Shown here: one piece after another, positions 7,700-14,927 of the stretch
Layout of the letters: each line of letters starts with the position of its first letter
Position numbering within the stretch: position 1 is the stretch's first letter
Assembly: GCA_029068665.1 (NCBI GenBank)
Contig: JAIECC010000451.1
Span: 1 to 21,703 of the forward strand
Direction of reading: 5' to 3'
Source: Lachnospiraceae bacterium
GTDB taxonomy: Bacteria; Bacillota; Clostridia; Lachnospirales; Lachnospiraceae
DNA length: 21,703 bases
Translations under genes and position numbers: made by a program
The notes under the pieces: model-generated
The model's database searches: none
Seen by the model: the letters and a program-made list of their open reading frames with translations, nothing else
What the model was told of the DNA's origin: nothing

Positions 7700-8335
7700 T
7701 CATTTTTCCTTTTTATCAACGTTACCGAATACATTCAACGGCCACAAACGAAATGCAACTCTTCCTTCTAAGATATCTTTGGAAATCGGTCCTACCGTTT
7801 CATACCGGCTGTCCTGACTGTTGTTTCGGTTATCCCCCATCACAAAGTATTCATCAGCTCCTAATGTAAGGGGCTCTTCTGCAATTCCACGCTTGCCCTC
7901 CTGTATGACTTCCCTGCCATAATCCTCTTCCAGCTGCTCTGCTTCATTATGGATACTTCCATCTGCCTCGATGTACAGGGTTTCCTCGGTTCCTATGTAG
8001 ATTCTGCCTTCCGGGTCAATATAAATGGTCTCTCCCGGAAGTCCGATAATCCGTTTAATAAAATTCGTTTCACTGCCCTGATAGGGAAATACAACAATAT
8101 CATACCGGGCCGGTTCCTGAAAACGATAGGTGATTTTATCCAGCCAGACACTTTCACCATCATAAAGTGTCTCCTCCATAGAATGACCGATTACTTCGGA
8201 ACGACAGCCCACATAGTTCCAGATCAAAAAAATCAGTAACGCAATGGTTAAAATATATAAAAACGTCTTAATCAGTTCATGAATGACATTAATCTCATCA
8301 TCATATTCCACCTGACCTGCTTTAAAAATTCCCAC
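7700..8335 (-). CDS. lepB: Type I signal peptidase (downstream copy)
   Basis: This membrane serine protease removes signal peptides from exported proteins. The catalytic Ser52 lies in GHSMEETL and the general base Lys94 in NFIKRIIGLPGET; the box GADEYFVMGDNRNNSQDSR is also present. One membrane segment spans about residues 22-41. A longer frame reaches 8386 inside rbgA, but the GTG at 8335 has AAGAAGG seven bases upstream and lies just after the rbgA stop, giving 211 residues. The stretch at 115-150 is longer and more acidic than in the upstream copy, so substrate preference may differ. It sits directly between rbgA and rnhB. Confidence 0.93.
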   Translation of the reverse strand: MGIFKAGQVEYDDEINVIHELIKTFLYILTIALLIFLIWNYVGCRSEVIGHSMEETLYDGESVWLDKITYRFQEPARYDIVVFPYQGSETNFIKRIIGLPGETIYIDPEGRIYIGTEETLYIEADGSIHNEAEQLEEDYGREVIQEGKRGIAEEPLTLGADEYFVMGDNRNNSQDSRYETVGPISKDILEGRVAFRLWPLNVFGNVDKKEK

Positions 8336-8348
8336 AATCACACCTTCT

Positions 8349-9188
8349 TTATGGACGTTCCAAGGTAATTCGTCCAAGCTTTCCATTCCTATAGTTCTCT
8401 AATAAAATCGCCGCCGCCTTATCATAATCCAACTGGTCGCCTTTTACCTTGCATTGGCGGTTCACAGCGATCTGCTCCAGTATTTGAAATGTCTCCTGTG
8501 CTTCATCCACACTGTATCGTTCTGAAAGAATCCCCGGATATGTCTCAGTCAAATATAGAATCAGAGCAAGAGCCAACTCCCGTACATTTAATATATCATC
8601 CTTAATGGAGCCAATCTCAGCCAGGCGGATTCCAACCTGCTGATCCTCGAATTTAGGCCATAGGATACCCGGGGTATCCAGCAATTCTACATTTTTATTA
8701 ATACGAATCCACTGTTTTCCCTTGGTAACTCCCGGTTTATTACCGGTTTTCGTACAGGCTTTTCCCGCAAAGGAGTTAATAAAGGTAGATTTCCCCACAT
8801 TCGGAATGCCTACAATCATGGCACGAATGGGACGATTGATAATTCCCCGTTTCCGGTCGCGTTCCAGCTTTTCCTTACAGGTTTCCTGAATCACACCGGT
8901 GATAGACTTCATGCCTGCACCGGAACGGGCATTGATCTTAACCACGGAATAGCCCTTTTCTTTATAGTATTGTTCCCATAAGCTGGTTACTGTTTCATCT
9001 GCCAGATCCACCTTGTTCAGTACGATCAGGCGAAATTTGTTTTTTGCCAGTTCATCGATATCCGGATTCTTGCTGCTATAAGGAACTCTTGCATCTACCA
9101 ACTCAATTACGATATCAATCAACTTTATATCTTCCTGCATCATACGGACTGCTTTCGTCATATGACCCGGATACCATTGTATGTTCAT
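8349..9188 (-). CDS. rbgA: Ribosome biogenesis GTPase RbgA (YlqF)
   Basis: RbgA acts late in 50S subunit assembly. The protein has 279 residues with circularly permuted G motifs: G4 LNKVD at about 57-61, then G1 GIPNVGKST around 127-135, then G3 DTPG at 171-174. The N terminus NIQWYPGHMTKA is a family hallmark, and the C-terminal helical RNA-binding domain is present. The ATG overlaps the stop of the upstream signal peptidase gene in an ATGA arrangement, so the two should be translationally coupled. GAGAGG provides the ribosome binding site. Confidence 0.97.
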   Translation of the reverse strand: MNIQWYPGHMTKAVRMMQEDIKLIDIVIELVDARVPYSSKNPDIDELAKNKFRLIVLNKVDLADETVTSLWEQYYKEKGYSVVKINARSGAGMKSITGVIQETCKEKLERDRKRGIINRPIRAMIVGIPNVGKSTFINSFAGKACTKTGNKPGVTKGKQWIRINKNVELLDTPGILWPKFEDQQVGIRLAEIGSIKDDILNVRELALALILYLTETYPGILSERYSVDEAQETFQILEQIAVNRQCKVKGDQLDYDKAAAILLENYRNGKLGRITLERP

Positions 9189-9799
9189 AGCTTACCTCTC
9201 GTTTTCTTCGGCAGCCAGCGATAGGCAACTCTGCCAAGAATTTCATTTTCTAATATATTACCCATATTGGCAAAACGGGAGTCCTCACTGTTATTTACAT
9301 TATCTCCCAGCACAAAGTATTCTCCATCTCCCAGTGTCACCCCTTCCAATGCCAGACCTTCCGTTGATATCTTTTCATCGAAAGGAACTCCGGCCAGCAC
9401 AACTCCGTCAATGAAGATATAACCGTCCTGAATGGTCACAGTCTCACCGGGAAGTCCTATAACACGCTTTACGTTATAATAACTGTTGTCTCCTTTTCTC
9501 TGTTTAAATGCAATCAACTCAAACCGCTGTGGTTTCCGGAAGATATAAACAAACTTGTTGACAAGCACCATATCTCCATTCTGCAGGGTAGGCTCCATGG
9601 ACTGTCCCACAATCCGCAGGGTTTGCCCGCCAAAGGCCACAATACTATAGCCAATGATCATTACAATTAAAATGGAAACCGCATAACTGCCAAGAGTACG
9701 AAGCAGTTCGCGCTTATTAATTTCTTTTTTTCGACGGGAGCTCCGCAGCCGGTTTCGGTTGGCACGGAGATATGCCCTTCTGCCACTTCTTCTTTTCAT
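9185..9799 (-). CDS. lepB: Type I signal peptidase (upstream copy)
   Basis: This 204-residue signal peptidase I has catalytic Ser67 in GQSMEPTL, Lys111 in NVKRVIGLPGET, and the GDGEYFVLGDNVNNSEDSR box. The first 34 residues are exceptionally Arg/Lys rich, followed by one membrane segment (about 36-56), giving the usual inside-to-outside topology with the catalytic domain outside. AAGGA lies five bases before the ATG. It heads the unit running through rbgA, the second signal peptidase, rnhB, the FliK-like and FlhB-like genes and yraN, and comes after the rplS terminator. Confidence 0.95.
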   Translation of the reverse strand: MKRRSGRRAYLRANRNRLRSSRRKKEINKRELLRTLGSYAVSILIVMIIGYSIVAFGGQTLRIVGQSMEPTLQNGDMVLVNKFVYIFRKPQRFELIAFKQRKGDNSYYNVKRVIGLPGETVTIQDGYIFIDGVVLAGVPFDEKISTEGLALEGVTLGDGEYFVLGDNVNNSEDSRFANMGNILENEILGRVAYRWLPKKTRGKL

Positions 9800-9966
9800 G
9801 TTAAATCCTTAATTATTTCATACCTCGTAACTAATCACAAAGTGATTCTCATGCATGTGATTCCATATACTTATCTAAGTATAGTATAAATCAGAAAAGA
9901 AATACACGGTAAATATAATTTCACCTGTTTTTTCCATATGACGGCAGCAAAAATCACCTGATAATG
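9800..9966 (-). promoter_or_regulatory. AT-rich upstream region of the signal peptidase-rbgA unit
   Basis: This is the only untranscribed-looking gap between the rplS terminator and the signal peptidase start, so a minus-strand promoter is expected here. The best candidate is TTTACC with TATACT 19 bases downstream, which is weak. An inverted repeat AATCACA/TGTGATT lies between that candidate and the gene, and GAATCAC occurs twice. These could be an operator, but nothing here is decisive. Confidence 0.3.
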
Positions 9967-9967
9967 C

Positions 9968-9996
9968 AAAAAGCAGGGAACCTAAGCACCCTGCTT
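9968..9996 (-). terminator. Rho-independent terminator after rplS
   Basis: The stem 9971-9978 / 9989-9996 (AAGCAGGG with CCCTGCTT) is perfect, with a 10-nt loop. On the minus strand it ends in TTTTTGC. It lies 15 bases past the rplS stop and closes the ribosomal protein unit. Confidence 0.88.
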
Positions 9997-10010
9997 CTTT
10001 CGTTAGAATC

Positions 10011-10358
10011 TTATTTTACTAATTCCTTAACCTTAGCACGCTTGCCAACTCTGTCACGCAAGTAATTCAGCTTTGCTCTCCGTACTTTACCATGTCTTAC
10101 AACCTCAACCTTTGCTACATTTGGTGAATGTAACGGCCAGGTTCTTTCAACACCGGTACCATTGGATGTCTTTCTTACCGTAAAGGTTTCCCGATTACTG
10201 CCACCCTGTCTCTTTAATACTGTACCTTCAAAAATCTGAATTCTTTCACGATTTCCTTCTTTTACCTTCGCATGAACACGCACGGTGTCACCTACACGAA
10301 ATTCCGGTACTTCTGCCTTGCACTGAGCAGCCTCAATGTTCTTAATAATATCGTTCAT
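10011..10358 (-). CDS. rplS: 50S ribosomal protein L19
   Basis: L19 is a 50S protein at the interface with the 30S subunit. The 115-residue product has the conserved FRVGDTVRVHAKVKEG, RIQIFEGTVL, GVERTWPLHSP and LNYLRDRVGKRAKVKE segments. The start at 10358 is set by AAAGGAGG followed by eight bases; the frame extends to 10427 without conservation. It has its own candidate promoter and a short leader, and a terminator directly follows. Confidence 0.98.
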   Translation of the reverse strand: MNDIIKNIEAAQCKAEVPEFRVGDTVRVHAKVKEGNRERIQIFEGTVLKRQGGSNRETFTVRKTSNGTGVERTWPLHSPNVAKVEVVRHGKVRRAKLNYLRDRVGKRAKVKELVK

Positions 10359-10430
10359 TTGTGTGACCTCCTTTAAATTTAGATGTTCTTGCAAAGCCTT
10401 GTTCGCAGAGGACCATCCATTTCTCACAAC
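10359..10430 (-). promoter_or_regulatory. rplS 5' leader (possible L19 autoregulatory leader)
   Basis: About 75 nt separate the predicted transcription start from the rplS ATG. Low-GC Gram-positive bacteria are known to have an L19 leader motif at this position (Rfam L19_leader). Position and length fit, and GATG/CATC and TGC/GCA pairings are possible, but I could not confirm the consensus by eye. Confidence 0.4.
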
Positions 10431-10436
10431 TCCAAT

Positions 10437-10465
10437 AATGTATCATAAATGTAACGAGAATGCAA
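10437..10465 (-). promoter_or_regulatory. Candidate promoter for rplS
   Basis: On the minus strand, TTGCAT (10460-10465) and TACATT (10437-10442) are 17 bases apart, lying between the stop of the two-TM protein gene and rplS. The spacing is ideal; the -10 box matches 4/6. Confidence 0.5.
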
Positions 10466-10481
10466 TAGAAAACTTCATATA

Positions 10482-11159
10482 CTACTCATTTTCCTGTTCA
10501 TCTGTTTGATTCTGCCGTCTCAGCGCTTTCTTATCCGGTATTCGTTCTGCAATCAACTGTAATACAATTGCCCAAATAATGGCAACAAGCGTAGAAGCAA
10601 TTAATTTTCCATAAAAAACCGGTCTCACATGCTCTGACTTCCAGGTATCATCAATCGTATATAATACATAGTCCCCAGTCACATTCCGGGCTTCACAAAC
10701 TGGTGTCAGCAAAGTTCTGGTATTTTGTGGAATTTCTATTTTTCTTCCCAGGGGCAGTTCCATCCGCTGTCCTCGCTGAATCCTTGCAGCAAGCCCCCGG
10801 TTCATCTGCGCCAGCAGGCGGGTTCCATCCTCCAGTTCAATAATATAATAAGGCAAACCATCTTTTCCTCTGCTCCTATCATTTACATTCGTTCTTTCAA
10901 TTCCCACAGGAACTACAGTTACATAATCAAACTCACAAAGAACAGCTTCCCATTCTTCTCCTGTTGTCAGAAACAAAATACCATCTCCGGCCTTCTGTCC
11001 GGTGTAATCCGTTTCCCGATTCCATGTCACCTGCTCTGCACTGATTATTGCCTGTTCGTGCCTATTCCACAATATATCTTCCAAATCAAATTGAAAATAA
11101 AAGATTCCTCCCAGCAAAAAGGAAAGAATCATTAAAATGCTGTTTTGTATTTTTCTCAT
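10482..11159 (-). CDS. Unknown two-TM membrane protein
   Basis: I do not recognise this 225-residue protein. It has one membrane helix near the N terminus (about 6-24) and another near the C terminus (about 188-210), followed by a charged tail (KKALRRQNQTDEQENE). The segment between, about 165 residues and mostly beta-like, probably lies outside the cell. The start at 11159 has AGGA eight bases upstream; a longer frame to 11216 lacks a site. It sits between trmD and rplS, where Bacillus has no gene, and is 158 bases from trmD. No enzymatic motif or cysteine pair is apparent. It may be a lineage-specific envelope protein. Confidence 0.78.
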   Translation of the reverse strand: MRKIQNSILMILSFLLGGIFYFQFDLEDILWNRHEQAIISAEQVTWNRETDYTGQKAGDGILFLTTGEEWEAVLCEFDYVTVVPVGIERTNVNDRSRGKDGLPYYIIELEDGTRLLAQMNRGLAARIQRGQRMELPLGRKIEIPQNTRTLLTPVCEARNVTGDYVLYTIDDTWKSEHVRPVFYGKLIASTLVAIIWAIVLQLIAERIPDKKALRRQNQTDEQENE

Positions 11160-11317
11160 AACTGTTTCCTGCCGGTTTACCTGATTTTGTTCCCGAAATA
11201 TATTGAATACTATCATTTCTTCCCGTAATATTCAACATTAACCTTCACATTTTCCCAAGCAACAATTCTGATAGAATCATTTCCAGGCAGTATATGAGAA
11301 TAGCTTCCACAGCAGTC

Positions 11318-11995
11318 TTATTCCAGCAGATCCGGTCTCCTCTCCCTGGTTCGCTTGATGGACTGCTCCTTTCGCCACTGTTCAATATTGGCATGATGAC
11401 CGGATAATAAAATATCCGGTACACGTCTTCCCATGAATTCTTCCGGTCTGGTATACTGGGGATATTCCAGTAAGTTCTCATGAAAAGACTCAAATTCCGC
11501 AGATACATTATTATTCAGCACACCCGGAACCAGACGGGAAATACAATCAACCATTACCATGGCCGGCAATTCCCCTCCGGTCAGTACATAATCTCCAATG
11601 GATACCTGATCGGTCACAATCATCTCCAGCACCCGCTCATCCACGCCTTCATAGTGTCCGCACAGGATAATCAAATCTTCTTCCTTTGCAAACTCTTCTG
11701 CCATGCCCTGATGGAATACCGATCCCTGAGGGGTCATATAAACCACCCTGGGCTTCTTCTCAATCCGACTGGTAATGGCCTCCCAGGTCCGGTAAATCGG
11801 TTCTGCCTGCATGACCATACCGGCACCGCCGCCATATGGATAATCGTCTACCTGACCATGCTTTTCCGTGGTAAAATCCCGGATGTTGACCGCTTCAATC
11901 TGAATTAAATTTTTTTGCATTGCCCGTCCTGTTATGCTGGTACTTAAGCCCTGCATAATCATGTCCGGAAATAATGTCATTATATAGAACTTCAT
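11318..11995 (-). CDS. trmD: tRNA (guanine(37)-N1)-methyltransferase TrmD
   Basis: TrmD uses S-adenosylmethionine to methylate G37 next to the anticodon and so prevents frameshifting. The 225-residue protein has DDYPYGGGAGMVM, then LCGHYEGVDERV and IGDYVLTGGELPAMVMVD, which form the trefoil-knot cofactor site. The basic C-terminal domain ends RTRERRPDLLE. The ATG lies one base after the rimM stop, and GGA within the end of rimM serves as the ribosome binding site. Confidence 0.98.
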   Translation of the reverse strand: MKFYIMTLFPDMIMQGLSTSITGRAMQKNLIQIEAVNIRDFTTEKHGQVDDYPYGGGAGMVMQAEPIYRTWEAITSRIEKKPRVVYMTPQGSVFHQGMAEEFAKEEDLIILCGHYEGVDERVLEMIVTDQVSIGDYVLTGGELPAMVMVDCISRLVPGVLNNNVSAEFESFHENLLEYPQYTRPEEFMGRRVPDILLSGHHANIEQWRKEQSIKRTRERRPDLLE

Positions 11996-11996
11996 A

Positions 11997-12500
11997 TTAC
12001 ATTCCTTTCATTAACCGGACAATCAGCTTTGATTCTTCCACGTTCACATCAATAATGCATTGTGGAATTGCCGGAATCAGCAGTTCTTTTCCATTTTCCA
12101 TTTGTACCACATAGACATCATTGGCACCGGTTTCCATTACATCCGTTAAAATCCCCAGATAGTTTTCATTTTCTTCATATACCTTGGCATTTATAATATC
12201 TGCAATATAGAACTCGCCTTCCTCCAAAGGCACTGCATTCTCTCGTGTGACCCAAAGGGTGGCCTGCCGGTATTTCTCAATATCATTAATATTATCATAG
12301 CCCTTGAACTTTAATATCGCCTGATTTTTAAAGAACTTACATCCTTCTACTTCCATGGGCAGCTTCTCTTTTCCCGTATCCAGAATACAATCCTTTAAGT
12401 AGGTAAATCGCTGTAAATCATCTGTAGTAGGATATACCTTCACCTCTCCCCGGATTCCATGTGTACTGGTAATCACTCCAACCTTTAATAAATCTTCCAT
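11997..12500 (-). CDS. rimM: 16S rRNA processing/30S maturation factor RimM
   Basis: RimM binds S19 and assists assembly of the 30S head. The 167-residue product starts with LKVGVITSTHGIRGEVKVYP, the family signature, and has the C-terminal PRC-barrel segment (EFYIADIINAKVYEE through LLIPAIPQCIIDVN). AGAGGA precedes the start. It is immediately followed by trmD, and a strong hairpin separates it from khpA. Confidence 0.96.
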   Translation of the reverse strand: MEDLLKVGVITSTHGIRGEVKVYPTTDDLQRFTYLKDCILDTGKEKLPMEVEGCKFFKNQAILKFKGYDNINDIEKYRQATLWVTRENAVPLEEGEFYIADIINAKVYEENENYLGILTDVMETGANDVYVVQMENGKELLIPAIPQCIIDVNVEESKLIVRLMKGM

Positions 12501-12528
12501 TTCTGTTCCTCTTTCCTGTAACGTGAAA

Positions 12529-12561
12529 GACCACCAAAGGAGTTTCCTCCATTCAGTGGCC
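12529..12561 (-). promoter_or_regulatory. GNRA-capped hairpin between khpA and rimM
   Basis: On the minus strand the two arms pair over about 14 positions with one bulged T, and the loop is GAAA closed by GGAG/CTCC. The downstream sequence (TCTTTC) is too poor in T for a standard terminator. This may be a messenger processing or stability element within the operon, or a partial terminator. Confidence 0.55.
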
Positions 12562-12572
12562 CTTTGTCATCG

Positions 12573-12800
12573 TTATCCGATTTTCACTTCAACCTTTTTG
12601 TCACCTTTTGACGCTGCTGCTTTTACCACGGTACGGATGGATTTCGCAATGGAACCCTGCTTACCAATCACCTTACCCATGTCATCTGCCGCAACCTTCA
12701 GGTCTATGGTAATCACATTTTCGGTTTCCGTTTGTGTTACAACAACCTCTTCCGGGTGATCAACTAGGGATTTTGCAATTAGCTCTACTAATTCAACCAT
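12573..12800 (-). CDS. khpA: RNA-binding KH domain protein KhpA (YlqC)
   Basis: KhpA is a small RNA-binding protein that partners KhpB/Jag in Firmicutes and influences cell division and envelope growth. The single KH fold shows VIGKQGSIAKSIR, with the GxxG loop as GKQG, and LVDHPEEV near the N terminus as in YlqC. The ATG at 12800 (75 residues) is preferred because AGGGAGG is about ten bases upstream; for the ATG at 12809 it is only one base away. The gene lies 15 bases from rpsP. Confidence 0.93.
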   Translation of the reverse strand: MVELVELIAKSLVDHPEEVVVTQTETENVITIDLKVAADDMGKVIGKQGSIAKSIRTVVKAAASKGDKKVEVKIG

Positions 12801-12815
12801 ATTGGACATGCCTCC

Positions 12816-13061
12816 CTATTTCTCAATACCAGCATGCTTCAGAAGCTTTGCTACGGTTTCTGTCGGCTGTGCGCCGGTTGACAACCACTTCTTGGTAGCT
12901 TCTTCGTCAAACTTAATAACACTTGGTTCCTGATTCGGATCGTAAGTACCGATTTCTTCAATGAATCTGCCATCTCTTGGTGATCTGGCATCAGCAACTA
13001 CTACTCTATAGAAAGGAGCCTTCTTGTGTCCCATTCTTTTCAAACGAATCTTTACTGCCAT
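12816..13061 (-). CDS. rpsP: 30S ribosomal protein S16
   Basis: S16 is an early-assembly 30S protein. The 81-residue product begins AVKIRLKRMGHKKAPFYRVVVAD and includes SPRDGRFIEEIGTYDP, both diagnostic. The ATG at 13061 has AAGGAGG eight bases upstream; the frame extends three codons further without support. It lies 49 bases after ffh, within the classical ffh-rpsP-khpA-rimM-trmD series. Confidence 0.98.
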   Translation of the reverse strand: MAVKIRLKRMGHKKAPFYRVVVADARSPRDGRFIEEIGTYDPNQEPSVIKFDEEATKKWLSTGAQPTETVAKLLKHAGIEK

Positions 13062-13110
13062 TTGTTCCACCTCCTTAAAAATTTTTTCTATAATGTAAAT
13101 GATTATAGGC

Positions 13111-14445
13111 TTAAAATGGAAATTTCAATCCTCGGCGTTTTTTGCCGCCCATCATTCCGGAAAACTGTTTCATCATTTTCTTGGATTGCTCAAACTGCTT
13201 GACAAACCGGTTTACCTCTGAGATATCCACACCGGCTCCTGCCGCAATTCTCCGCTTCCGGCTAAGGTTCATAATATCCGGATTCGTCCGTTCCTCCGGT
13301 GTCATGGATAGGATAATGGCTTTGGGATGTGCAGCGGCATTCTCATCAATCTGCACGTTTTTCATCTGACTCCCCATACCCGGAAGCATGGAAAGCATTT
13401 CCTGCATACCGCCTAATTTATCCATTTGCTCTAAGCTGTCCAGAAAATCATTGTAATCAAACCCATTCTTTTTCATTTTCTTGGACATTTCCCGGACTTT
13501 ATCCTCATCCAGAGACGCCTGCGCCTTCTCAATCAAAGACTCCACATCTCCCATACCAAGAATCCGGCTTGCCATACGGTCCGGATAAAACTGCTCCAGA
13601 TCCGACAGCTTCTCACCCATACCAATGTATAGAATCGGCTTACCGGTAACAGCCCGAATGGAAAGAGCCGCACCGCCTCTGGCATCGCCGTCCAGCTTTG
13701 TAAGAACAACACCGTCAATACCGATTTTCTCATTAAAATTGGTTGCTACATTTACCGCATCCTGACCGGTCATGGCATCTACGGTAAGAAGTGTATAGCT
13801 GACCTTTACCTGTGTCTTGATTTCTTCTAATTCCTCCATCATAGCTTCATCTACATGAAGTCGTCCGGCGGTATCTAAAAATACCAGATTCAGATGGTTC
13901 TTTGCTGCATGCTCAATAGCAGCCTTGGCAATATTCACCGGCTTATGATTGTCTCCCATGGTAAATACGGGAACCCCAACCTTTTCACCATTGATCTCCA
14001 ACTGCTTAATTGCCGCCGGCCGATAGACATCCAGTGCCACCAGCAATGGTTTTTTGCCCTTGTTCTTAAACTGACCTGCCAGCTTAGCTGCTGTAGTGGT
14101 TTTACCGGCACCTTGAAGACCACACATCATGATAACCGTAATTTCATTGGAAGGAAGCATTTTAATCTCTGTGGTTTCAGAACCCATGAGATTCACCATT
14201 TCTTCCTTTACCACCTTGATTACCATCTGTCCGGGATTCAGACCGGTCAATACATCCTGTCCTACTGCCCGCTCACTGACGGTATTTATAAACTGCTTTA
14301 CCACCTTGAAGTTAACATCCGCTTCCAGCAATGCCCGCTTGACTTCCTTCATAGCCTCCTGAACATCCTTTTCCGTTAAAGCGCCCTTGCTCCGCAGCTT
14401 TTTAAATACATTCTGCAATTTCTCGGATAAACTATCAAATGCCAT
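13111..14445 (-). CDS. ffh: Signal recognition particle protein Ffh
   Basis: Ffh is the SRP GTPase that binds signal sequences and 4.5S/6S RNA for co-translational targeting. The 444-residue protein has an N domain, then a G domain with GLQGAGKTTTAAKL (about residues 107-120), DTAGR and TKLDGDARGG. The methionine-rich M domain carries GGMQEMLSMLPGMG and the SRP RNA-binding helix around SRKRRIAAGAG. The C terminus ends GGKKRRGLKFPF. The start at 14445 follows AGGAGAG with suitable spacing; the frame to 14472 is an extension. It is directly downstream of ylxM. Confidence 0.98.
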   Translation of the reverse strand: MAFDSLSEKLQNVFKKLRSKGALTEKDVQEAMKEVKRALLEADVNFKVVKQFINTVSERAVGQDVLTGLNPGQMVIKVVKEEMVNLMGSETTEIKMLPSNEITVIMMCGLQGAGKTTTAAKLAGQFKNKGKKPLLVALDVYRPAAIKQLEINGEKVGVPVFTMGDNHKPVNIAKAAIEHAAKNHLNLVFLDTAGRLHVDEAMMEELEEIKTQVKVSYTLLTVDAMTGQDAVNVATNFNEKIGIDGVVLTKLDGDARGGAALSIRAVTGKPILYIGMGEKLSDLEQFYPDRMASRILGMGDVESLIEKAQASLDEDKVREMSKKMKKNGFDYNDFLDSLEQMDKLGGMQEMLSMLPGMGSQMKNVQIDENAAAHPKAIILSMTPEERTNPDIMNLSRKRRIAAGAGVDISEVNRFVKQFEQSKKMMKQFSGMMGGKKRRGLKFPF

Positions 14446-14494
14446 TCCATCTCTCCTATTTCCTGTAACCACTTATATATCAAGTGACTGCCTG

Positions 14495-14857
14495 CTAATA
14501 CTCTTCCAGTATTGCATTGGATAACTGCTCGATTTCTTCTATCTGATCCACCAAGGCAGCATCCCCATTGGCTTCCTTCATCTCTTTTGCAATTGCCTGT
14601 ATCTTCGCTACCATTGTCTTACTGTTCTGAAACTTCTCTACCAGCTTCAGTTTATTTTCATATTCCTCCAGAATCTTCTCGCAGCGCTTTACTAAATCAT
14701 AGACACCCTGACGGCTGATTCCTTCCAAAGCAGCAACCTCTGTATAAGACATATCATTAAAGATGATATCTGTATAAATCCGCTTCTGATGTTCAGTTAA
14801 TAATTCTCCGTAAAAATCATATAAAATCGACTGACGGACGAATTTCTCCATCTCCAT
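14495..14857 (-). CDS. ylxM: YlxM family SRP-associated DNA-binding protein
   Basis: This 120-residue sigma-70 region 4-like helix-turn-helix protein has MSYTEVAALEGISRQGVYDLV at about residues 36-56. YlxM is encoded before ffh throughout Firmicutes and has been tied to SRP function in streptococci. The C-terminal 50 residues are helical and charged. The start at 14857 follows AGAGGTG by six bases. It is the first gene after the strongest promoter in the window. Confidence 0.94.
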   Translation of the reverse strand: MEMEKFVRQSILYDFYGELLTEHQKRIYTDIIFNDMSYTEVAALEGISRQGVYDLVKRCEKILEEYENKLKLVEKFQNSKTMVAKIQAIAKEMKEANGDAALVDQIEEIEQLSNAILEEY

Positions 14858-14869
14858 GCCAACACCTCT

Positions 14870-14891
14870 TGTAAAGTGTTTTTGCTTTACA
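14870..14891 (-). promoter_or_regulatory. Perfect 7-bp hairpin in the ylxM leader
   Basis: TGTAAAG (14870-14876) pairs exactly with CTTTACA (14885-14891) across an 8-nt loop. In the transcript it lies a few bases after the expected start and just before the ylxM ribosome binding site. It could be a 5'-end stabiliser or an operator. Confidence 0.45.
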
Positions 14892-14898
14892 GGTTGTC

Positions 14899-14927
14899 AT
14901 TATATATGTTCTTCTCCGGATTGTCAA
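14899..14927 (-). promoter_or_regulatory. Consensus sigma-A promoter for ylxM-ffh-rpsP operon
   Basis: On the minus strand, TTGACA (14922-14927) and TATAAT (14899-14904) both match the consensus perfectly, with exactly 17 bases between them. The -35 box overlaps the stop codon of the upstream 468-residue gene. It should give strong constitutive transcription of the SRP and ribosomal genes. Confidence 0.88.

Noticed and set aside
8336..8386. Longer start for the downstream signal peptidase, overlapping rbgA
   Set aside because: The extra codons are the rbgA 3' end in another frame; the GTG at 8335 has a well-placed ribosome binding site just after the rbgA stop.
11245..11508. Minus-strand frame of 87 codons over the end of trmD
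   Set aside because: It overlaps the conserved trmD coding region in another frame and shows no family features.
13894..14379. Plus-strand frame of 161 codons
   Set aside because: It lies wholly opposite the conserved G and N domains of ffh, so it is a shadow frame.
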